Source: Xenoacremonium recifei (Eukaryota > Ascomycota > Sordariomycetes > Hypocreales > Nectriaceae). Taken from it: DNA of 64,000 nt. Under the pieces are notes generated by a model, which was given only the letters and a program-made list of their open reading frames with translations, did no database searches and was not told the DNA's origin. The stretch is from assembly GCA_012184525.1 (NCBI GenBank), contig WOFQ01000022.1, forward strand, positions 434,001-498,000. The letters run 5' to 3'. Within the stretch, counting starts at the first letter, position 1, and each line of letters begins with the position of its first letter. This document shows positions 22,448 through 34,756 of this stretch, piece after piece. The translations under genes were made by a program, and so were the position numbers.

Positions 22448-23841
22448 GGTTGGTGGTGTCTAGGACGGGTCACGCATCTTGGTGTAGGAGGTGTAGGGTT
22501 TTAAACCTCCAGGCTTGAAGAAGCAAGAGTGGAAGGAGGGAGGAAGGATGCCTTGATTCAGGCCCGCTTGAGGGGCCTTGCAGTAGGCCTCCTCACATGG
22601 TGGATGATTGGTGGCGGTGACTCGACATGATCCAGGGAGGCTGGGGGAGTTCCTGCGTTGGCGGTTTGATATCATGTGGCTGGGGCGTTGAGTTGTGGCC
22701 GTGCAAGTGCTAAGCCACAGCTGCTTCCGGTAGTCAACCTCGACATTTCGACAAACACTCTGAATCATAGACTTACGGTGATAATTAATTATTCGAAATA
22801 TCGAACTTGATTTTGAGTGATGGATATAATCGTGCTTCCCATGATTTAATGAGAGAGAAATTTCTATAACAGGCGTAATTCTGCAGTGGCACGAAAAAGC
22901 CATGGGTCCATCAATCGAGACATGTTATGAGAGTTGAACATACAAATTCTTTAAGCGGAAACCATAACAAAAATCGCAAAGAGAAAGAAAGAGAAAAAGG
23001 TTTGATGTAATTACGCCAATCTCGTGCCTGGTCAAGAGTACCAAATGATAGGATGAATAGGATACTTCTGTATGGATTAAACTAAAACGCTGCCTGAGTT
23101 CTTCTGGGTTACGAATTTGCCCTTCGATTAGAAGAAAGGGCATAATTCGCAAAGTATTCGCAAAGTCTCGTCTAGAAATCCATGAGAAACTCCTTTATAG
23201 AGGTTTTATAGCCGTTCGAACTGACTCTGGGCATTCTGCATCGTCCTTCTCTCCTCGGCTACTCCAGAATGATAGAACCGCCACATGTGTGCACTCTGCA
23301 AAAGCCAATTGGAATTCCAGGAGACGCTGAACTATACCATGTGCTTACATTTAAAGATAGATACCACATTTTGATTTCTCCTATCGTTTTACCTTGAATC
23401 AGTCTGACGGTTCAGATGATTCACGTGTTGGGAGTCATCGGGAAAACCATCCAGTAGACAAGGACTCTTCCACGAGTTTCTCGTTCGTGATTATAATCAT
23501 TCTGCTCAACTCACGCTTCTTGCTGTCTCTGCTCTAGCTCTCTCCTCCCGCTAATTTCAGGCTGCGCCTTCCGTGTTGGTAGCAATTACGGCCATAAAAT
23601 TAATCCCACTCTTCTCTCTTCTCTCTCTTCTTTCTTCCATTCCTCACGTCACTTCTTCTTCCTTCATCATCACACATTACCAAACCTCAATTCTTTCATC
23701 CGATTCACAGATCCTGCAAGTTCCCTAATCATTCAGAGGTCATGCGTCACATTGATTGAACTTTCATGAATATCATCGCGCCCCTGCATTGGACTATTGA
23801 ACTCCATCATATCTCGCCCTTGTCTCAGATTTGCGAGAACT
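22448..23841. other. Intergenic region, divergent promoters
   Basis: 1.4 kb without a supported gene. The left part is the promoter of the DUF1766 gene; the open frame at 22460-22903 lacks a domain. The right part, with CT-rich tracts (23560-23700), is typical of a fungal promoter and 5' UTR for the GTPase gene. Confidence 0.55.
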
Positions 23842-26800
23842 ATGGCGTCTGCCAAACTTCCTTCTCTTTCCATGGGACTCCCCGATCCTCCCCATCAACC
23901 CGAACTCCTCGACTTCAACGAGCGCGTCGAGGCGAAGGAGGCAGTTGTTCTGGAAGCCCTCGCCTCCTTGGACAAGATCTACAGTAAGCTTTGCGGAAAT
24001 GATATCAAGACGGGAGTCTTCGACGCCAATCATTGGCTGCAAGGCCTGTGTGAGTCTTTCTTACGCATCTTTCCAACCAGTTCTTAATTTGTTGACCACC
24101 TATAGGCAAACTCCAGCGCGATCACGACACCTTTGAGTACCTTGTCGGAATCGGTTTGTCGCCATGATTTCTTGCTTTAGTTCTGCTGTTAACAGATAGT
24201 AGGCGGACAAACCGGCCTTGGCAAAACCTCTGTGCTAAACGCGCTCCTGGGCAAAGGCGATGACTTGGCACCCTCGAGCCAGAACGGAGCATGCACTGCG
24301 GCTGTGTGCTGCTTCCGATACGGCGCCACTCCTGAGGATCCCGCGGAGCGATACTCGGCCAGAATTCTCTTCAAGTCTAAAGATACGGTTGATAACGAGC
24401 TTCGATCCTTCTTCAGCGAATACAAGGAGAACGAGGAAATTCCGGAGTCCGAGCTTGATCGAGAAGCTCGTGCAGAACGTGAAAGATTGGGCAAGCAACT
24501 GAACCTCATTTCAAGATGGTCGGGACTTGATCAGGCCAAGATCTTGGAAATGGGACAGGACGATTCCTTCTTAAACATCACTCGGAAATGCGTCGGTGGT
24601 CGTCAAAAGTTCGACCTCGACAGCCCAGATCGCCAGAAGTCCCAGACGATCAAAGCTCCTACAGCCCCCGCATTCCTTCGACGTATCAAAGAGTACGTCG
24701 GGGGTATTGTCAGAGGTGATAAGATACTTGTCTGGCCTATTGTTGAAATGGTCGACATCTACCTCGACATGCCCATTCTACGCCATGGGGTTGTTCTTGT
24801 CGACCTTCCTGGTGAGATGGATGCACTGGAGAGCCGATCTCGCGTTGCAAAGCAATTCTACAACAAACTGGATCGGTTGATGGTTGTCACCCCTAGCGAC
24901 CGAGCATGTGACAACAGTACTGCCGATGACCTGATTCGAGATGACCAAGTCGTCGACATGGAAGCGGACGGAAATATTGAAGACGCCATTGCCGTCATCG
25001 TGACAAAGACAGATCTGATGTTTTGGGAATCCTTCGTTGAGAATGAGTGGTCTCCAGAAGAGATATCAGACACTTTCCCCGACAACATGGATCTATTCTA
25101 TTCCAAGAGAGACGAGCTCAAATCATTGGTTGAACGCATCGAGGATTTGAAAGAGCAGTATCCCAACGAATTCAGAGACTCTGCGGGCTCCGGAAATCGG
25201 ACTATCACAAGACGCAATCGAAAGCCTACGAGCTCGGTTACAGATTTGGAACCGCCTGCAAACTTACGTGAAAAGATTTTAATGATGCGAACTCGTCAAG
25301 CGCAGCTCGACGACGAGGTAACGCGCCTGAACGAGATCTGTTTCCGGGCCTGCATTCAAGCACGCAGTCGGGACATTACCACAAAGTTGAGGGAAATGTT
25401 CTACAAGCGTCGCGTGGACCTTTTTCGTACGGAAGGGACTGAGAAAACTATGGATTCTGACCAACTGACAGTCATCCATGTCAGCAGTCACGCACACCGC
25501 AAACTTCTCAAGGGTGAACCGTTACTTGGATTCAACGATCCTAGTGCAACAGGATTCGAAGATCTTGAGCGCTGGATCTCGGAAGGATCTCTTCCAAAGA
25601 GAGATCAGCATGCCGACGCTATGCTTGAGAGATGCAAATCTCTTTTTGATGCTATCGAAGGCTGGACAGGTGATCAAATGCTGGTGAACACGACGCTTCC
25701 CGAAGCAGACTTCCCGCTGATCAAAGAAGCCTTGTCCAAGAATGCTGAACCTTTAGCTAAAGTAAGTACCCGACTCCTCAAAATTCTCATCTTTATCAGA
25801 GCTAACATCTCTATAGGCACTCACGGCTATCGGCAACAATACTAAGGCAATGATACGGAGGCACGTAAAGAACATCGAGCATTCCGCAGGTAACCGGAAG
25901 AGCAGTGAAGATTTTGTCGAGCATGTTGATGGATACGAATATACTCCATCTGGCGAAAAGCTTCACTGGGCGACGTACGGTGCATGCATCCGCCGCCATG
26001 GAGGCGCATTCAAATCTTCTGCACGGCCTCCCGTCACACATTGTTGGGAAGACAGATTGTATTCTTACTACTGGAAGCCCCATGCTGTCAAATGGTGGCA
26101 AATTTTCAACCCCGACCTCGACAAGTCGTTCTCAAAGGTTTTTGGTAATCAACACCACCAAGTGTTCAAGAACCATATCCAGAGTGTCCTTTCGTCAAAC
26201 ATCAATCAGGCATACAAGGACTTATTCAACTGCCATCTCTACAGAATTGAAGGGGTCAGTGACTCTCTGCATTCGAACATCAAGCTCGCAGTTTCAGAGT
26301 TCAAAGCCCAAGTCCGAGCCGCCAGGATGGGGACGAAGCTCACGATCAATGAGAATATGGTGGAAGGCTACCAACAGGCCCGGCTCATAACTGGCAAAAA
26401 GAAAAAGATCAGACAGGCCTGGGCTATGCATGAACATGCAGAACTGGTAAAAGAATCCCTTTTCTTCAGCGTCATTGAGACGATGAAGAGCGAAGTCAAC
26501 ACTGCCCAAAGCGAACTGGGTCAGAAGATCACTAAGCATATCAAAAAAGCCATCACCCAAATTAATCGACATGAGGGCCAGATAGCCAAGATTGTCTGCC
26601 GCAAGAACCCTCCCAAGAAAGCGTCCGGCTTCGACCACATCGGCGTGATCAGAGATCGCATACAACTCGATGTTGACGAGTGGCGGCGCATCTGTCAAGC
26701 GTTTCGGGAAAAGGTGCCATCGGCGCAGTCCATGAGCTGGGCTCACGTACCAAAGACAGAACCTGATGAAAACCCCATCAACATCAAAGAAGACCCAGAG

Positions 26801-26944
26801 AGTGGTGTAGATGCTCCTAAGATCAAAGATGATGAAGAGGACGACGTACAACTTTCCAGGCTGATCAAGTTGAAGCGCGAAGTGCCAGAGCAGGATGACA
26901 GAAAGCCCGCCAAGGTGCCAAAGCTTGAACCATCGGAAACGTGA
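23842..26944 (+). CDS. Dynamin-like large GTPase (nuclear GTPase SLIP-GC-like)
   Basis: Four exons (23842-24049, 24106-24153, 24200-25761, 25817-26944) give about 981 aa. The P-loop GGQTGLGKTS is at residues 87-96 and spans right after an exon joint, which supports the splice model. The switch-II motif DLPG is near residue 287 and the G4 motif TKTD near 354-357. After the GTPase domain come long charged helices with coiled-coil character and a C-terminal acidic and basic tail (EEDDVQLSRLIKLKRE, KPAKVPKLEP) resembling a nuclear localisation signal. Fungal proteins of this architecture are often annotated as nuclear GTPase SLIP-GC-like and are expanded in many moulds; their role is unknown. The frame is intact. 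It stands alone, with no obvious partner gene next to it. Confidence 0.85.
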
Positions 26945-27523
26945 GGACCATGATACTCAACCTGAGCGGTGCTGGAAATTTATTACTAAATGGTTCGTTA
27001 TTGGGTTTCGTTGGGATTTTCTTTTCTACATCGTGGAGTTTCGAGGAAGGATTTCAGGGCGAGATAGGTGAGCCGGACCACAGTGATGGGGATTCGGCGT
27101 CGGATTTAGATGGTTCATTCGGAACGGAGGTGAAAATAATACTTGAGCAGGTAGAAAAGTTTATTGATTCAGTTATCTTTAGTAGCCTTTTTCGGCATTG
27201 ATTCTCGCATGGCTATGATCACCAGAAGCGTCTTTGCTGTCGGCGCTCTCTGTGCTTTGTCAGTCTGCGCTCCGACGTGTGGGGCCGACAGGCGGCGCCG
27301 CCAGTGGGGCTCGTCGCCGACGCTAAGAGTCCGTGAAGAGCAGCGCCGACGCGGACTTAAAGACAGGAGTGTGCAGTAGATCCGGGACTTTAGAGGGTAT
27401 AAGAAGGCTGGAGATGCTTTGAGGATCTAATTTACAGACCAATACAAAGAACCAGCTCTGAAGACCAAGAATCCAGCATTCCATACCATCTTCCCCAACT
27501 CTAGACCCAGCTACACATCCGCC
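26945..27523. other. Promoter region of the SDR gene
   Basis: No gene is supported. It includes a GC-rich block with a 12-bp palindrome (listed separately) and a TATAAG element near 27399, about 125 bp upstream of the ATG. Confidence 0.55.
27291..27302. promoter_or_regulatory. Candidate Zn2Cys6 binding palindrome
   Basis: GGCGGCGCCGCC is a perfect palindrome containing CGG-CG-CCG, the inverted CGG half-site arrangement that Zn(II)2Cys6 factors use. Further CCGAC and GTCGG-like half-sites surround it. It lies about 220 bp before the SDR start, next to a gene for such a factor. The match is by inspection only. Confidence 0.35.
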
Positions 27524-28354
27524 ATGGCCACGTCTGCCCTCAAGTACACCTCCAAGCTGCGCTCCCAGCGCGTCCTCGTCCTGGGCGGCTCCTCAGGCAT
27601 TGGTTATGCCGTCGCCGAAGCGGCCCTCGAGCACGGCTGCGCTGTCACCATCAGCTCCTCCAACCAAGCCCGCGTTGACAAGGCCGTGGGACGTCTCCAA
27701 GCACACGCCGCCGCCGCAGGCATCCAGAATGCCAATGTAGCTGGCAAGACGTGCGACATGGCTTCGCGCGATAAGGCTGAGAGCAACCTCACAGACTTGC
27801 TCGACTTTGCAACCCGCGAGGGCAAGCTAGACCACGTGGTGTACACGGCGGGCGACTCCCTGCGCATCCAACCCATCACCGAGGTCACGGCCGAGCTGGT
27901 AGAGCGCACAACGGCAGTGCGCCTACTCGGTCCCATGCTGGTAGCCAAGCACCTGGCAAAATACATTACCCCAAGCGTGCGCAGCAGCTTCACGCTGACG
28001 ACGGGGACGATGGCATGGCGCCCAAGCCCGGGCTGGAGCGTGACAGCCGCGGTGGCAGGCGGAATCGAGCCGCTCACGCGCGGGTTGGCAATCGACTTGA
28101 AGCCAGTGCGGGTGAATTGCGTGCTGGTCGGGGCGGTGCGGACGGAGCTGTTTGATTCGATTCCGGCGGAGAAGCTGGAGGATGTGATGGCGAGCTTTCG
28201 GCGGGATTGCATCACGGGGACGATGGGCACGCCGGAGGATCTGGCGGAGGCGTATTTGTATTCGATGAAGAATACGTTTGTGACGGCGGCGTCGATTAAC
28301 TCGGATGGTGGGCGCTTGGTTGGGGATAGTAAGGGGGAGGATGCCAACGTCTAA
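27524..28354 (+). CDS. Short-chain dehydrogenase/reductase with atypical active site
   Basis: A single-exon gene of 276 aa. The Rossmann cofactor motif GGSSGIGYAVAEAA is near residues 24-37. The basic/polar residues after the second strand (SSSNQARVDKA) suggest NADP(H). The usual catalytic Tyr-X3-Lys is absent: the corresponding segment reads PGWSVTAAVAGGIEPLTRG, with Trp-Ser-Val near the Tyr site and Ala/Val near the Lys site. A subfamily of fungal SDRs shares the PGW pattern, so this is a family trait rather than damage. Activity as a classical oxidoreductase is uncertain. The stop lies 48 bp from the stop of the convergent Zn2Cys6 regulator, and a CGG palindrome sits upstream, suggesting a two-gene unit. 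Confidence 0.85.
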   Translation: MATSALKYTSKLRSQRVLVLGGSSGIGYAVAEAALEHGCAVTISSSNQARVDKAVGRLQAHAAAAGIQNANVAGKTCDMASRDKAESNLTDLLDFATREGKLDHVVYTAGDSLRIQPITEVTAELVERTTAVRLLGPMLVAKHLAKYITPSVRSSFTLTTGTMAWRPSPGWSVTAAVAGGIEPLTRGLAIDLKPVRVNCVLVGAVRTELFDSIPAEKLEDVMASFRRDCITGTMGTPEDLAEAYLYSMKNTFVTAASINSDGGRLVGDSKGEDANV

Positions 28355-28402
28355 GTCGGCATGGGGGTTGGTGTTTCGTCATGTAGTAGAGTAAACAGTT
28401 CT

Positions 28403-30213
28403 TCAGAATATGAAGTCGAGGTCTTGTGAGTCTTCAGAGGTTGGCCATTTCTTGCATGTTCTTAGGAGACCCCTGGCGCCCGTTGCTTTCGATTCGAGGG
28501 CCACGTCTTTCCCTTCTCTTAAGTACCAGAATAGCCCGTTGCGGTACTTCTTCCCAACCATTTTCAGGGCTTCTTTTAGCCGTTCGAAGGTGACGATTAG
28601 TAGCTCGATATCTTCGCGTAAGGTGTCGTCTTTGGCCCGCTGAGTCGCTGTAGTCGGGCTGGTATACTCGATAACAAGGATGCGCCCGCTGGTGAAGAGC
28701 ATGGAGGCGAAGTGAGGGTTATGAATGATGTCGGGCGAGATGCGCGCCGCGTTCCGGATCATAGCGACGGTACTGCGGGCCGCGGCGAGGCAGTGTGGCC
28801 AGCTCTTGGCTAGGTTACATGTCTCGTTGAGCGTCTCGTCTGGGCCTAGTGGGCGATGGTAGAGGAAGATGGCACCGACATTGAGGATGCAGTTCAGCCA
28901 CACGACGTAGCTGTAATCGCGGTAGTCGGCAGCTGACAGGTCGGTGACGGAGATGGGGAGCATGAGGCGGATCCGGAGCAGCTGCGCTGTGAGAGCGTCG
29001 ACCTGGGGCTTTTGATCTTCAAAGCTATCCTCAAAGCCGTAAATAACCTCACATGCGCGGCCGAGGAAAAGAAATCCGAGGACAATGTACTGCAAGATGT
29101 GCGCAGAGCCCTTTCTTTCCGCCTGTTGTATGGAGGTGATGAGACGGTCGAGATTGGGTGAGTAAAGGATCGGTGGTTCGCTTGGCGGTTCTGAGGATTG
29201 GAACGCATCGTCGCTCATTGGGAGGTTGATGTGAAGACGACGGTCGTCAATCGCGGTTGTGAGGCCGATCGGGAAGCACATGCCCCGATCGTACATGAAA
29301 AGCATCCAAACTGCCCTCCGTCCCTCCTCTTCCTCGATCCAGTCCTTGCAGGGCCTGACTCCGAGCCCAGGCATCGTGTAGCCGGACTTGCCGTCAAGGA
29401 TGTTGGAACCAATTGCAACCGCTTTGCGCCACGCTTCTCCCAGCATCATCCATGAGGTCGAGAAGTCGGTTATGATCATAGTCTGAAATATGATGAAGCT
29501 AGCGGCTTGGAGGGTTTGCAAAGGGTCATCCTCGCAGAGAATCTTCCGGTGAAACATTTCCTTGGCTGCATTGAGCCACGACGTCTGGCACTGCTGTATT
29601 TGCCGATTGGGATGGGCTCCCGCCGTGACTGAGATGATGGAGAGAAGTAGGAGGTGGCAGTCATTTGTATCGTCCGATTCGACCTTTGCAAGAATGGTCC
29701 TCTTGTGCAGAAGTGGCAGGTAGTGGTAGTACCTCTCGAAGTAAATCTGCACCAATTCCAATAACTGCTCTCGGGGAGGGAGCGTAGCGTCGACATCGGA
29801 TGGTGATGCAGAGTCTCGGGGAGTTGAAAAGTCGCGCTGCGACGATGACGATGTCTGCATTGACGTCTTTTGCTGCTGGAGCTGATCTTCAGAAGGAGTC
29901 CAACCGTTGATGAGGCTGGTCCAATCCTCTCCCGGATATCCAGAGGTTTCAGCCGCAGTCCACGCACAAGCATCCATGCCCGGGACAGGCATCCAATTTG
30001 CCATCCCCAGCGACGGATCCGTGCAGAGAGGCGCTGTGGTGCCATAGAGGCACAACACGCCTCGCTTGAGGCATGATGCGCAAGCCGGACGATTTCCCTA
30101 AACATCTCGTTAGCGACAGCCTAGGGTAGCTGATAGACACTGCCTACGTCGCACTTCTTCTTCCGGGCCCTGCATGCTGCGCAGACATTATGGGATTTGG
30201 CGGCAGTCGTCAT
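28403..30213 (-). CDS. Zn(II)2Cys6 transcription factor with fungal-specific TF domain
   Basis: Two exons (30213-30148 and 30097-28403; 50-bp intron) give about 586 aa. The splice falls inside the DNA-binding domain. Exon 1 gives VCAACRARKKKCD and exon 2 gives GNRPACASCLKRGVLC, making C-X2-C-X6-C-X6-C-X2-C-X6-C, a complete binuclear zinc cluster. The middle homology region (fungal-specific transcription factor domain) follows, with segments such as LVQIYFERYYHYLPLLHKRT and ASFIIFQTMIITDFSTSWMMLGEAWR. The protein should bind CGG half-sites in the nucleus. Its tail-to-tail neighbour is the atypical SDR, whose promoter has a CGG palindrome, so it may be the local regulator. This link is an inference. 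Confidence 0.9.
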
Positions 30214-31984
30214 CTTGGAGGACCATACTGGGATTTGTTCATTGCCATGGAGGCGTGTGCTGCTTCTCTGTCGATGACCAATCAAGGCTCTTAACCTGGA
30301 ATCTGCCCAAGTTCCAGACGTCAGTCGATTTGGGAACAGTCACGTGACTCGCGCGGCGACGGGAGACGCGGGGCGCGAGTCGAAAGTTGGAGCTGACTTG
30401 GGCTAGGCGATTTGCCTCCCTCGCGTGCGTTGCAACATCACAAGCGTCTCATGGCTCCTGAAAATCGAGATTATGATATCGTTCTCATGAAACAAATTGC
30501 TGGTTTTACTGCAGTCCCATGAGAGCTCCCAAATCCCAACATCGCCGCAAGTGTCCAGATACAGCCTCTCCTCTCGGTTTTTATGGATCCTCTAGCCGCC
30601 CATGAACGAGTGTCTATCTTCGAGAAGTTATCTCTCCGTGTCGGAATTCCATCATGGCATGAAGTCATGGAAGTGACTGGCTAGCCCTGATGGACAGGAC
30701 ATGGACGTACTCTGGCCTAGCGCGTGGATGCGACATCCTTCTACGGCGATCCTACCCTGATGGCTGCAGTCACAAGTGTTGGCAATAGCGCTGTCGCCGG
30801 GTTCGGAGCTATCGAATGGACGGTGTGTTTTCCATTCATGAGGTTCAGCTCAGAAAATTGAAGCCGACGATCCCCTCTGCGATGAGCGTCTCTCGCGAGT
30901 ACACTGAGACTCGTCTGCCGATGATACCGTTGTTGCCGACCTCAAGCGAGAGAGGGGCATCTAGAGGGAATTCAAAATGTTCGGAATCGGAAGCTATGGT
31001 GTTTGGGAAAGAGAAGCGCCGAAATAGTCCGCAGTCGCATGCATTCCTCGTCAGATCACCACTAGAGCTGTGGAAAGTCAGAGTCAAGTTTGATGTCGCG
31101 GGGAAGAGAAGCAGCGGCATACTGGATCACCACAGACAAGTCCGAGAACTTTTGCAAGTTCCAGGACTCGCTAGGCGTGAGTCTTGCGTGCGTTGCACTT
31201 GGAATCTGCGGACTCCCTGGAGTGTGAAAGGCGAGATCCCCTCGGACGACGTTCCCATCCTGGGCCAGTGGTGGATTGAGAGCAACAAGAGCACCCCCCC
31301 GGGGCCTGTTTGAGTTTTCGGGGCCGCACATGATGAGTTCAAGATCTTTAAGTAAAGTAGATGCAGAGATAAGAAATCTGCGTTCAGCAAAGTCTTCGGT
31401 GCAGAGTAACGACAGTTGTTGTTGATGATGCAACTTCGGAGGTCAATGGTCAGAGGAACCCCTGGCTTTTATCAGCTCCATCCGCCTCACCTGCGCCGAG
31501 TCAGTGCTCCAATTCAAAGTCAATTGGCTTATTCGTGGCTTTTGAGGCGGTTCCTGTGCCTCATGTCAGAGACTCGCAATAATAACATGCTCATCCTCCT
31601 CCCTGCATCCAATCAGACGCCCAGGCCAGTTAGCGCCGCTGCCCCATTGGGCAGTCGCGATGAGCAGGTTTGAGAGGGAAAGCTCCCGAATCGCGTTTGG
31701 GCAAGAGCACCCAGGCCATAGGGGTTCTTACCCAAAGCTGATTGCTGAACCCGGACTGCTCCTTCCTTCTTTCTGCATTGTTGGATGGTGGACCCTGTCA
31801 GGCTCTGTTCTGACGCAATCGGCCTGGAAGCTTCCTTCAAGGAGGGAGCTCGACCACCGATTCACCTTCTTACCCCTCCATTGACCGAATTCTCATTTCT
31901 CATCTCGAGATTTCAGAATTTGTCGCTCTCTCGAAAACTCCTTCTTCGTCTTCGGCACCAGAATTGCATCTTGAAGCCCTCATC
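30214..31984. other. Long intergenic stretch upstream of superoxide dismutase
   Basis: 1.77 kb with no supported gene. Open frames exist on both strands (for example 30816-31313 plus and 31062-31433 minus), but they lack a domain and overlap each other. The right end has CT-rich promoter and 5' UTR character. Confidence 0.5.
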
Positions 31985-32762
31985 ATGGCTCCCGCTACCT
32001 ACAAGCTCCCGGCGCTGCCGTACGCCTACAACGTAAGAAGCCCTTGTTCCCCTCTCGCTGACTATCTTCATGTCTCCCTCGGAGAACCGGGACTGACGTG
32101 TTACTATCCGCAGGCGCTCGAGCCCAGCATCTCTGCCCAGATCATGGAGCTACACCACAGCAAGCATCACCAGGCCTACGTCAACAACCTCAATGCAGCC
32201 CTTGGCGCCTCCTTTGCCTCCCTGTCTTCCAACGACATCCCCAAGCAAATCGCTCTCCAGAGTGCCATCAAGTTCAACGGCGGCGGCCACATCAATCACT
32301 CTCTCTTCTGGGAGAATCTTACCCCCGCCAGCTCTCCTGACGCGAAGCCCGATAGCGCTCCAACCTTGATGGCTGCCATCTCCAAGACGTGGGGTAGCCT
32401 CGAGGACTTCCAGGCGGCCATGACCAAGACTCTGCTGGGTCTTCAGGGCAGCGGCTGGGGCTGGTTGGTCAAGGACGCGCATGGCCTCCGCATTGTGACC
32501 ACCAAGGACCAAGACCCTGTCGTGGGCGGCGAGGTCCCCATCTTCGGCATCGACATGTGGGAGCATGCCTACTATCTGCAGGTAGGTGGATAACGTGTCG
32601 TGTATCTTGGACCGTTTGCTGACCGTTACCGCCTAAAAGTACCTCAACGGCAAGGCCGCGTACATTGAGAACATTTGGAAGGTCATCAACTGGAAGACTG
32701 CGGAGGCTCGATTCACTGGAAACGCCGACGATGCCTTCAAGGTTCTTCGCGCTTCCATCTGA
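31985..32762 (+). CDS. Superoxide dismutase, Fe/Mn family
   Basis: Three exons (31985-32032, 32114-32581, 32640-32762) give 212 aa. The enzyme converts superoxide to hydrogen peroxide and oxygen. Metal ligands are visible: His in LHHSKHHQAYV, His in GGHINHSLFW, and Asp and His in the signature DMWEHAYY near residues 163-170. The glycine and Gln pattern (LLGLQGSGWGWL) favours the Mn type. The N-terminus (MAPATYKLPALPYAYN) begins right at the mature domain and shows no mitochondrial presequence, so a cytosolic Mn-SOD is likely. Length is typical of the family. Neighbouring genes do not suggest an operon-like link. Confidence 0.92.
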
Positions 32763-34756
32763 TCCCAACATGGTTCACCAAGATGATGACATAGATTGAA
32801 TGACGTGATGATAGTCTCGAATACAAGCCCGGCCGCTTCTGCCGCCCACGGCAGTGTCCAGACACTTGCTGTTGGCGAAGCACGACATCGCCGGATGCAT
32901 CTTGAATGCACCTTCATCTTTTCCCACGATCGAGCATATCTTTTCTGTGACTTTCATCATGTCCACAACAGCCACAAGCCTCCAGCCACGACATTGCTGC
33001 TGCAGCTAGCCTTGTGCCGTGAGACTCTGCAACACCGCGATCGGCTGTGTCAGGGCAGCCTGTCTCACTGAGGGGCTCAACGGGAGACAAGGTCTCGGCC
33101 AGTGACTACCATCCAGCAGACGACGAAATTGCATGATCCTGCAAAAATTCATGATGACCATGAATTGGGAGTCTCACTGTGATCCTGGAAACGCACTCAC
33201 CGCACCTTCTGGCCTCAGGGTCAAGCGGCCCTTTCTCGAGACCTCAATTTCTCCTGTGTCCCCGTTACGACTTTCCATTTCCTGTTCCCGTTCCCGATGC
33301 CGTCGCCCCGTCCAACCCTCCCGACTGAGCCAAACGTCCCGACGGGAGCCAAAGCTTTGCTGGACTATCCGCCGCCACTCGATGCAATACGAGGCTCTCT
33401 TCCCGTTTGTTTCCAAACAAAGATCATACCCCTGCGTGGCATTCCCGTCATTACTTGCCAAGCTGTCCGGATGTATGACTGCCCTGTTCCGAAGAGCCTG
33501 TCAGCCTCTAAGCAAAACATCTGCCCCTCCTCCCCCTTGCGTCTTGGGTAGTAGAAGGACCCGTGTGTAACTCATGCATGCAGCTTACGATTATTGTGAA
33601 GCAATAGCGCGGCGACACAATGCGCTGGAGTCTTGTGTGACAGTACAGGGAGAGCTGAGCGATCAAGGATAGGTGCATAAGGTAATTGCTTGGACAGAGT
33701 TTACGAGAATGTTTACACACCGTGCACAGCGTGGCCCCGACCGAAATGGGGTGCTCAAAGATCTCGGACGGTCTCATCATATCTCGGCATGGTGAGGGCT
33801 ACACCGTGCTCTCATGGCCGTGGGACACCGCTCCATGCCCATGGTTTGGGTTGGAGAGCTGTGAGACGCACGGACTCTCTGGCATTCCTGTTTCGTGCCT
33901 TTTGTTTGCTTTGGTGTGGCTAATCATCTCGACAGTGTCTTCGTTTGATCGGAAGAAACTAGCGGGTGATTTCAGGATTCAGCTCCCGGTTGCCTGCATG
34001 CCTCTTCGCCCCCGACTGGGCTTCGGAACTGACGTTTGAACCTGATTGACGGAAAATTACGTGTCATTGATGGTCATCATCAATGACCAAGGAAAGCGTC
34101 CCGCGATTTCGTCCCAGATGAGATGGCGTCGCGAAGGATCCAATTGCCGCATGGAGGCGCAGCGTGAGGGCCGGAATCGCCTGCACGCCATCGAGACTAT
34201 GGACGCAAACAAGGCTCTGATTGCCTCCTGGAGTCGAGCTGAAGCCGCTTCCCGAGGACTAGACCCAGTCTGCGGGCCGCATCATCATGCGGTGAGCCCT
34301 GAAGCTATCAACCTGCGTCAGCCCCGACCGTTGTGGCGGTCGCCTCCTGAGCCTGGCCGCTGCCACGTACGATTGCGAACAAACCTCTTCCCTTCCGCTT
34401 CTAATCCAGGAAGCACATCCGTCGCATACGAGGTCGACCCAAGCAAACTCGCGCGGCCTCTGTCCGTTGGTACGACGCCCGCGTGCATCATGAAGGGGAG
34501 CTGCAGGGCTAGGGGGGTTAAGCTTGTGCGAGGACGAGATGAAAGGGAGCGAGATGGGAGGAGGGTCCTGATGGGTATAAAGAAGGCGGGAGCAGGCGAG
34601 AATGAAGCGAGAAAGAGAAGAGAAGTCAGTCAGTGAGACCAAGACAGCCGAGGCGGTGCTGTGTGTCAACCTTTGTCGCTCGTTTTTTCTTGACTCTTTT
34701 TCGTTACATCACATCTTCTCTTCACTTGCCCTTCGCTTCTCGCACCGCTCTTCGAG
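32763..34756. other. Intergenic region upstream of the Ser/Thr-rich protein gene
   Basis: 2 kb without a supported gene. The open frame at 34046-34636 has a composition typical of untranslated GC-rich promoter DNA and no domain. A TATAAA box at 34576 lies about 180 bp before the next gene's ATG, followed by CT-rich sequence. Confidence 0.55.

Noticed and set aside
22460..22903. 147-codon open frame
   Set aside because: No recognisable domain, lies in the promoter of the DUF1766 gene, and its composition is unlike the neighbouring genes.
30816..31313. 165-codon open frame between the regulator and SOD genes
   Set aside because: Overlaps an opposite-strand frame, has no domain, and no convincing splice partner.
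34046..34636. 196-codon open frame before the Ser/Thr-rich protein gene
   Set aside because: It spans the TATA box and 5' region of the next gene and has no protein-like pattern.
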